From positions 1 to 10,803 of the forward strand of contig JAJYOQ010000109.1 of NCBI GenBank assembly GCA_021796135.1: 10,803 bases of DNA, read 5' to 3'. A program made the position numbers and the translations under genes. This DNA comes from Bacteroidota bacterium. Lineage in GTDB: Bacteria; Bacteroidota; Ignavibacteria; Ignavibacteriales; Ignavibacteriaceae. The stretch's first letter is position 1. Each line of letters begins with the position of its first letter. Under the pieces are notes generated by a model. The model did no database searches, was not told where the DNA came from, and saw nothing but the letters and a program-made list of their open reading frames with translations. Positions 7,204-10,803 of the stretch are shown here, one piece after another.

Positions 7204-8464
7204 AAATTTTTACACGCACTTTGCCGGTTAATAAATTTTGCATTAATGATTTTTTTATTCGTTCCAGTTTTTGAATTTTTTGTTGCTTGGTGATAATGAT
7301 TTTTTCAGCAGAATAAATTTTATTTGCGATAGCCTCTTGTTCCGTTTTATTTGCAGGGTAAACAAATCTAAATTTTCTAAAATCGCCTAATGCTAAATTT
7401 GCCCTTGCGGTTTCAACTTGACCGCTAAGTAATCGGTTTATTGTATCATTTAGTTGAAGATAGTATAGAAAATATCTGGGTTCATATTCAGATTTAAAAC
7501 GTAATAAACAGACTGCTTGGTTTATATTAGCGACTACATTTGATAAATTATAAATACAAGAACGAGCTATTGAAGCGCCAACTATATTGAATAGTATATC
7601 ATTCTCTTGCAACTGACTATTTTTTATTTTATTGTTGAATTCCATTGGCAGATACTTAATTGGATTTAAATCCAAATAACTGTTTCTTATATTTTCGCTT
7701 GTTATAAATAATAATCCAGAAGTTTGATACTTAAACCCTTGCCAATTAGGAGACTGACCTTTTGTAATTTTAGAAGTTAATTTTATACCTTTGTCAATTA
7801 ACCAACCGACAGGAATCTTTCCAAATTTTTCATCCTCATAAAATTCATCATCGGTTCGCCTGGTGCCATCGGGTTTTAGTTTCCCGGTAAGTAAATTTTG
7901 CATAAGAGATTTTTTAAGACGCTCTGCTTTTTCTATTGTGTTTTTTACTGCTTGTATTGCGTTATCTACTTTAGTGAGGATAGAAGCGATTTTGCATTGC
8001 TCCACAACACTTTCTTCTGTAAATGGTTTGGGAACTTTTATTCTAAGATTTCCAAGAGTTCTTGGTCTTATCTCTTTAAATGTAGTACCCTGAGCGTAAC
8101 GAATCAGTTGTTGTTTATTCTGCTCAAACCAAAAGCGAAGAAATAAATTATCCGCATAATCGTTCGGTATAATTCCCGTTATACCTTGCTTGGTGCAAAG
8201 TTCTACTCTTGCAATACCAACTTCACCAATAGTTGCACCAGTCGATAAAATAATTGAACCAATAGGCCATTTTTTTGCTGAACAAGAATTAAGTCCTTTT
8301 TCGGTAAGTTCTCCTTTAGTACTCGATATTTCTGGTTTTATATCTTCAACAACAACCCAAGGTATACCTTTGCCAAAATTATTTGGATCAAAAGTGCTTG
8401 GTGTACCACCATCACCAACTTCTTCAATCAATTGTTTTAATCTAATTTCTTTCCAATCAATCAT
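7202..8464 (-). CDS. hsdS: Type I restriction-modification specificity subunit S
   Basis: HsdS sets the bipartite DNA target for both methylation and cleavage. From the ATG at 8464 it has 420 residues in the standard two-fold layout: target recognition domain 1 (about 2-150, with GDGGTPST at 17-24), a central helical spacer (about 155-195), recognition domain 2 (about 215-370, opening with GKIPVGW and KGQSPNW), and a C-terminal helical spacer (about 375-415). Both spacers end in the identical block KKSLMQNLLTGK (184-195 and 404-415). The two recognition domains also share a GA-[TS]-I strand (near 77-80 and 297-300). The frame stays open 20 codons upstream to a TTG at 8524, but that extension lies inside hsdM and does not look like HsdS, whereas the chosen start gives the usual MIDWKEIRL opening. 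It overlaps hsdM by eight bases. The recognised sequence cannot be predicted by eye. Confidence 0.93.
   Translation of the reverse strand: MIDWKEIRLKQLIEEVGDGGTPSTFDPNNFGKGIPWVVVEDIKPEISSTKGELTEKGLNSCSAKKWPIGSIILSTGATIGEVGIARVELCTKQGITGIIPNDYADNLFLRFWFEQNKQQLIRYAQGTTFKEIRPRTLGNLRIKVPKPFTEESVVEQCKIASILTKVDNAIQAVKNTIEKAERLKKSLMQNLLTGKLKPDGTRRTDDEFYEDEKFGKIPVGWLIDKGIKLTSKITKGQSPNWQGFKYQTSGLLFITSENIRNSYLDLNPIKYLPMEFNNKIKNSQLQENDILFNIVGASIARSCIYNLSNVVANINQAVCLLRFKSEYEPRYFLYYLQLNDTINRLLSGQVETARANLALGDFRKFRFVYPANKTEQEAIANKIYSAEKIIITKQQKIQKLERIKKSLMQNLLTGKVRVKI
7220..7255 (-). repeat. hsdS repeat copy 2 (C-terminal conserved region)
   Basis: This segment encodes KKSLMQNLLTGK at the end of the second helical spacer. 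It is the partner of 7880-7915; within the 21 bases at 7235-7255, 18 match the other copy. Such repeats mark the two-fold internal duplication of HsdS and are sites where recognition domains can be exchanged by recombination. Confidence 0.9.
7880..7915 (-). repeat. hsdS repeat copy 1 (central conserved region)
   Basis: This segment encodes the same KKSLMQNLLTGK block at the end of the first helical spacer, 660 bases before copy 2 in the reading direction. It is in direct, not inverted, orientation, so recombination would delete or swap a recognition domain rather than invert it. Confidence 0.9.
8457..8464 (-). other. hsdM/hsdS eight-base overlap
   Basis: The hsdS ATG (8464-8462) lies just upstream of the hsdM TGA stop (8459-8457), in another frame. 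No clear Shine-Dalgarno precedes this ATG. Coupling would keep M and S in balance, as expected for an M2S core, and it supports choosing this start over the upstream TTG. Confidence 0.8.
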
Positions 8465-10472
8465 AAATTTTGGTATTCTTAAAAAATAAATCCAATTGTT
8501 GGTAAATTTCTTTATCACGTTCAAGAGTCATTTTAAACTCTTCAATCGCTTCATACAAATCAATTTCCTCTTCCGGTTCAAAAGTATCTACATAGCGGGG
8601 AATGTTAAGGTTAAATTCATTTTCTTCAAGTTCTTCCATATCAACAATAGAAAAGTAACGTTTACGCAGTTCAGGATTAGGAAACATTTCGAGCAGTTCC
8701 TTCTCTACAGAATGTATTGCTTGTCTTTCTTTTTCAGCTTCTTCTTTTGCTTCATTTATTTTTACTTTTTTCTTTGCAAGTATGGTTTCTAATTTTGCTT
8801 TGCTTTTTAATAAGCTTTGCAGTTCAGATTTTTTTGGTTTCTCTATTTGCTCAAGTTCGGAAATCTTTTTTTGTAAGAGTGTAATATTATCTTCAAATTC
8901 TTTTTCAATTTCATTAAGCATAAAATCAAGACTATCTTTAATGATGTTAAACAATCTTACTTTCTGTTCTGCTATAAAAGTTTTAGCAACTTCAATATTT
9001 CCCCAGGCTTCAAGCATTGTTGAAGTGCGGAGTATATCGTGAGGTAAAAGTCTATTTAAATTGTTTTCTTCTTTATACCAGCCATCTTTAGCTGAATAAA
9101 CCATAAGCACTTTACCTTTACGCTCTTTAGGTTTTTTCTTATTAAAGAATAAGATTGCTCCGGGAATTGTAGTGCCGTAAAAAAGATTTGAAGGCAAAAC
9201 GATAACAGCTTCAATTATGTCTTTAGCTTTTTCAGTTCCGTTTGCAGTTTCAATAATTCCTAATAAACCACGGCGAATTAAAAATTCATCATCGGCTTTT
9301 CGATTTTGACCATCTTCTTCCTCTGTTTTCTCAGGCTGCCCGCGAAAAAGTACACCTTGCGGACAAACAACTCCACCTTTGCCATTTTCATTTATAGAAG
9401 CAACAATGTGCTGTATAAATGCGAAGTCACCATTAGAATAGGGCGGAGTTCCATACACAAAACGATTATACGGGTCTGCGAATTCATCTTTAGAAGGATA
9501 TTTTAATTTTGGTGAGCCGTCTTTTTTAAGAATGGGCTTACCTTTCCTATCTCTTTCAGGTTCTCCATTTTTCCACCAGTTTTCTGCAGAGAAAGGAAAA
9601 TTAGCCATTACCTTATCAAACTTTTGAACGTTATGGCCTTCATCTAAAAACTGGGGATGAAGTAAAGTATCCTCTTTTTTTATTGTTCCATCGAGACCAT
9701 GCAAAATCATATTTATATTTGCAATAGCCCAGGTATTCCAGACATCTTCTTGCCCGTAAAGGCGAACTTTTTTTTGAGAGCCAAATGTTTCTTTAGCATA
9801 CTTAGCTGAATTAATAAGAAAGCCACCGGAGCCGCAGGTTGGATCGTAAATCTGGTCGCCGTCTTGTGGTTTAAGATAGCGGACAATAATATTTACAACT
9901 TCTTGTGGAGTATAGAATTGTCCGGCAGTAGTACCACCTTTATTTTCATCAGCAAAACGTTTGATGAGATATTCATAAGCATCGCCGAGAACATCAACAG
10001 AAACATTTTTATTGCTTAGGTCAACTACATCGAGGTAACTTACGAGCAATGAGAGGACATCGGGACTAAGTTTTTTACCACCGGATCCATCAGGAGAAGG
10101 TTCATTCCACCGAACAGTATTTATAACACCTTTTAATGCCGGATTCAAATCCGCAATTGCATTTACTGCTTTATCGAGAGTCTCGTTCTTTTTGTCCTTA
10201 GAAACCTCACGAATGTCTTTCCAAAAATTTCCTTCAGGAATTTTGAAGTCGTGTGCCTCCTTGTGAATTCGATCTAATTGTCTTTTATTAGGTTCAGCAC
10301 TATACTCAGCACGATGCTCCTTTACTTTATTATCAATTTCCCAATAATAATTATCAGAAAGACGTTTAAAGAATAAAAGTGTAAGGATGTAAGATTTGTA
10401 ATCTTCAACTTTGTCTCGGAGAATATCAGCCATTCCCCAAAGAGTATTGCCGAGAGCTTGTTTAGAAATCAT
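8457..10472 (-). CDS. hsdM: Type I restriction-modification DNA methyltransferase subunit M
   Basis: HsdM transfers a methyl group from S-adenosylmethionine to adenine N6 in the target chosen by HsdS, and forms the M2S core that carries HsdR. The N-terminal helical domain (about 1-150) begins with the usual LWGMADILRDK (11-21). The catalytic domain shows GQFYTP (184-189), AdoMet motif I DPTCGSGGFL (210-219), catalytic motif IV as NFPF (291-294) instead of the common NPPF, and NGDFAFIQH (347-355). A lysine- and glutamate-rich coiled coil fills about 515-600. The conserved tail NEFNLNIPRYVD (618-629) follows it. At 671 residues it is longer than the roughly 500-530 of the E. coli enzymes, through an insert after motif IV and the coiled coil. 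It starts two bases after the 105-residue gene with no clear ribosome binding site, so it is probably coupled to that gene. It appears intact. Confidence 0.96.
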   Translation of the reverse strand: MISKQALGNTLWGMADILRDKVEDYKSYILTLLFFKRLSDNYYWEIDNKVKEHRAEYSAEPNKRQLDRIHKEAHDFKIPEGNFWKDIREVSKDKKNETLDKAVNAIADLNPALKGVINTVRWNEPSPDGSGGKKLSPDVLSLLVSYLDVVDLSNKNVSVDVLGDAYEYLIKRFADENKGGTTAGQFYTPQEVVNIIVRYLKPQDGDQIYDPTCGSGGFLINSAKYAKETFGSQKKVRLYGQEDVWNTWAIANINMILHGLDGTIKKEDTLLHPQFLDEGHNVQKFDKVMANFPFSAENWWKNGEPERDRKGKPILKKDGSPKLKYPSKDEFADPYNRFVYGTPPYSNGDFAFIQHIVASINENGKGGVVCPQGVLFRGQPEKTEEEDGQNRKADDEFLIRRGLLGIIETANGTEKAKDIIEAVIVLPSNLFYGTTIPGAILFFNKKKPKERKGKVLMVYSAKDGWYKEENNLNRLLPHDILRTSTMLEAWGNIEVAKTFIAEQKVRLFNIIKDSLDFMLNEIEKEFEDNITLLQKKISELEQIEKPKKSELQSLLKSKAKLETILAKKKVKINEAKEEAEKERQAIHSVEKELLEMFPNPELRKRYFSIVDMEELEENEFNLNIPRYVDTFEPEEEIDLYEAIEEFKMTLERDKEIYQQLDLFFKNTKIYD

Positions 10473-10474
10473 AA

Positions 10475-10792
10475 TTAAAAATTATCTGTATAACCAGTTG
10501 TGTCGTTTTGCCAATTTGATGTAAGAGAATCAAAAAGCCTTTGCATCCACGCATTATCCTCGGATGCTTTTTTACCAACATAACCATTGCCTTGGTGAAA
10601 GGTTTCATACCTTAATTTTATTAAATCTTTATTTTCATCAGTCCAACCAGCAGGAGTTAGATTATTTAGGATGGGAGATATTCGAACATTTCCAAAAGTA
10701 TCAATCCATAAAATGTGAGAATACTGTTCGTCATTGCAATTTGCAAATAAGTCTTGTAAATCCTCAACAGTTGGGAGGTCATTTAGGTTCAT
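10475..10792 (-). CDS. Small acidic protein of unknown function, first gene of the hsd operon
   Basis: I do not recognise this 105-residue protein. It is strongly acidic (16 Asp/Glu against 7 Lys/Arg by hand count), rich in Asn (13), and has four Trp (29, 50, 82, 94). There is no signal peptide, membrane helix, cysteine cluster or obvious helix-turn-helix. The segment at 26-42 reads like a beta hairpin (ILWID, then GNVRISPI), and the C-terminal half like a helix around 77-95. The ATG at 10792 has a strong AGGAG six bases upstream. The stop lies two bases before hsdM, so the two are almost surely cotranslated. Position suggests a partner or regulator of the methyltransferase, for example an assembly factor, controller or antirestriction-like DNA mimic, but none of these is shown by the sequence. 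That it is a real gene is well supported by its ribosome binding site and tight spacing. Confidence 0.8.
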   Translation of the reverse strand: MNLNDLPTVEDLQDLFANCNDEQYSHILWIDTFGNVRISPILNNLTPAGWTDENKDLIKLRYETFHQGNGYVGKKASEDNAWMQRLFDSLTSNWQNDTTGYTDNF

Positions 10793-10798
10793 TATTGA

Positions 10799-10803
10799 CT
10801 CCT
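10799..10803 (-). promoter_or_regulatory. Ribosome binding site of the 105-residue leader gene
   Basis: On the minus strand AGGAG stands six bases before the ATG at 10792. It is the strongest such site in the window and sits at the front of the gene train, consistent with this being the first translated gene. It touches the right edge, so any promoter or operator lies outside. Confidence 0.85.

Larger units (their letters stand above)
1..10792 (-). other. Eight-gene restriction/defence operon
   Basis: All eight genes point the same way. Junctions in reading order are 2 bases (leader gene/hsdM), an 8-base overlap (hsdM/hsdS), 9 bases (hsdS/GmrSD-like), 11 bases (GmrSD-like/hsdR), a 4-base overlap (hsdR/metallopeptidase), 15 bases and 10 bases. 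No junction has room for a terminator, and none shows a stem-loop with a T-run or an obvious promoter. A single transcript is inferred; weak internal promoters inside genes cannot be excluded by eye. The operon may continue past the left edge. Confidence 0.8.

Noticed and set aside
7220..7915. Phase-variable hsdS inversion system
   Set aside because: The two internal repeats are direct, not inverted. There is no second or silent hsdS copy and no recombinase in the window.
8465..8524. N-terminal extension of hsdS from a TTG at 8524
   Set aside because: It needs a rare TTG start deep inside hsdM and adds 20 residues unlike HsdS. The ATG at 8464 gives the normal N-terminus and a typical short overlap.
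2291..9506. Short open frames on the opposite strand and in other frames within the large genes
   Set aside because: They lie wholly inside well-supported genes, have no recognisable domains, and show low-complexity Phe/Ile/Ser-rich translations expected from antisense of AT-rich coding sequence.
9768..9775. Run of eight T (eight A in the coding strand) in hsdM as a phase-variation switch
   Set aside because: The run encodes ordinary Lys codons in an intact frame. Runs of seven or eight are common by chance at this AT content.
1..10803. CRISPR array, insertion sequence, tRNA or rRNA
   Set aside because: No regularly spaced repeats, transposase or RNA gene pattern was seen. The window is almost fully accounted for by coding sequence.

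Overview
The window is one low-GC stretch, about 25-43% in rows counted by hand. It is filled by eight genes, all on the minus strand, so transcription runs from right to left. No gap between genes exceeds about 16 bases and several genes overlap, so this looks like one operon. Its first gene starts at 10792 behind a clear ribosome binding site; the promoter must lie beyond the right edge. Codon usage, low GC and mostly weak Shine-Dalgarno sites would fit a Bacteroidota/Ignavibacteria-like bacterium, but nothing in the window fixes the taxon.

The core is a complete type I restriction-modification system, closest in layout to the EcoR124/EcoprrI (type IC) group: hsdM (8457-10472, N6-adenine methyltransferase), hsdS (7202-8464, specificity subunit with two target recognition domains) and hsdR (2388-5414, nuclease-translocase). 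A DUF262-DUF1524 protein of the GmrS/GmrD type (5426-7192) lies between hsdS and hsdR, the slot that the anticodon nuclease gene prrC occupies in the E. coli prr locus. An unrecognised acidic 105-residue protein (10475-10792) leads the operon.

Downstream of hsdR come three accessory genes: a YgjP-like zinc metallopeptidase that overlaps hsdR by four bases (1729-2391), a PD-(D/E)XK nuclease-like protein with a DUF5655 tail (811-1713), and a protein cut by the left edge (1-800) whose C-terminal part carries a HEPN-type RX4H ribonuclease motif.

The working model, which is inference, is layered defence in one transcript: HsdMSR restricts unmodified DNA, the GmrSD-like enzyme could attack phage DNA whose bases are modified to evade HsdR, and the HEPN protein could act as a last-resort RNA-cleaving effector. 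The metallopeptidase and the small leader protein are candidates for control of the complex. All seven genes seen in full are intact. No RNA gene, CRISPR array, insertion sequence or terminator is visible, and no stretch over 300 bases lacks a gene.
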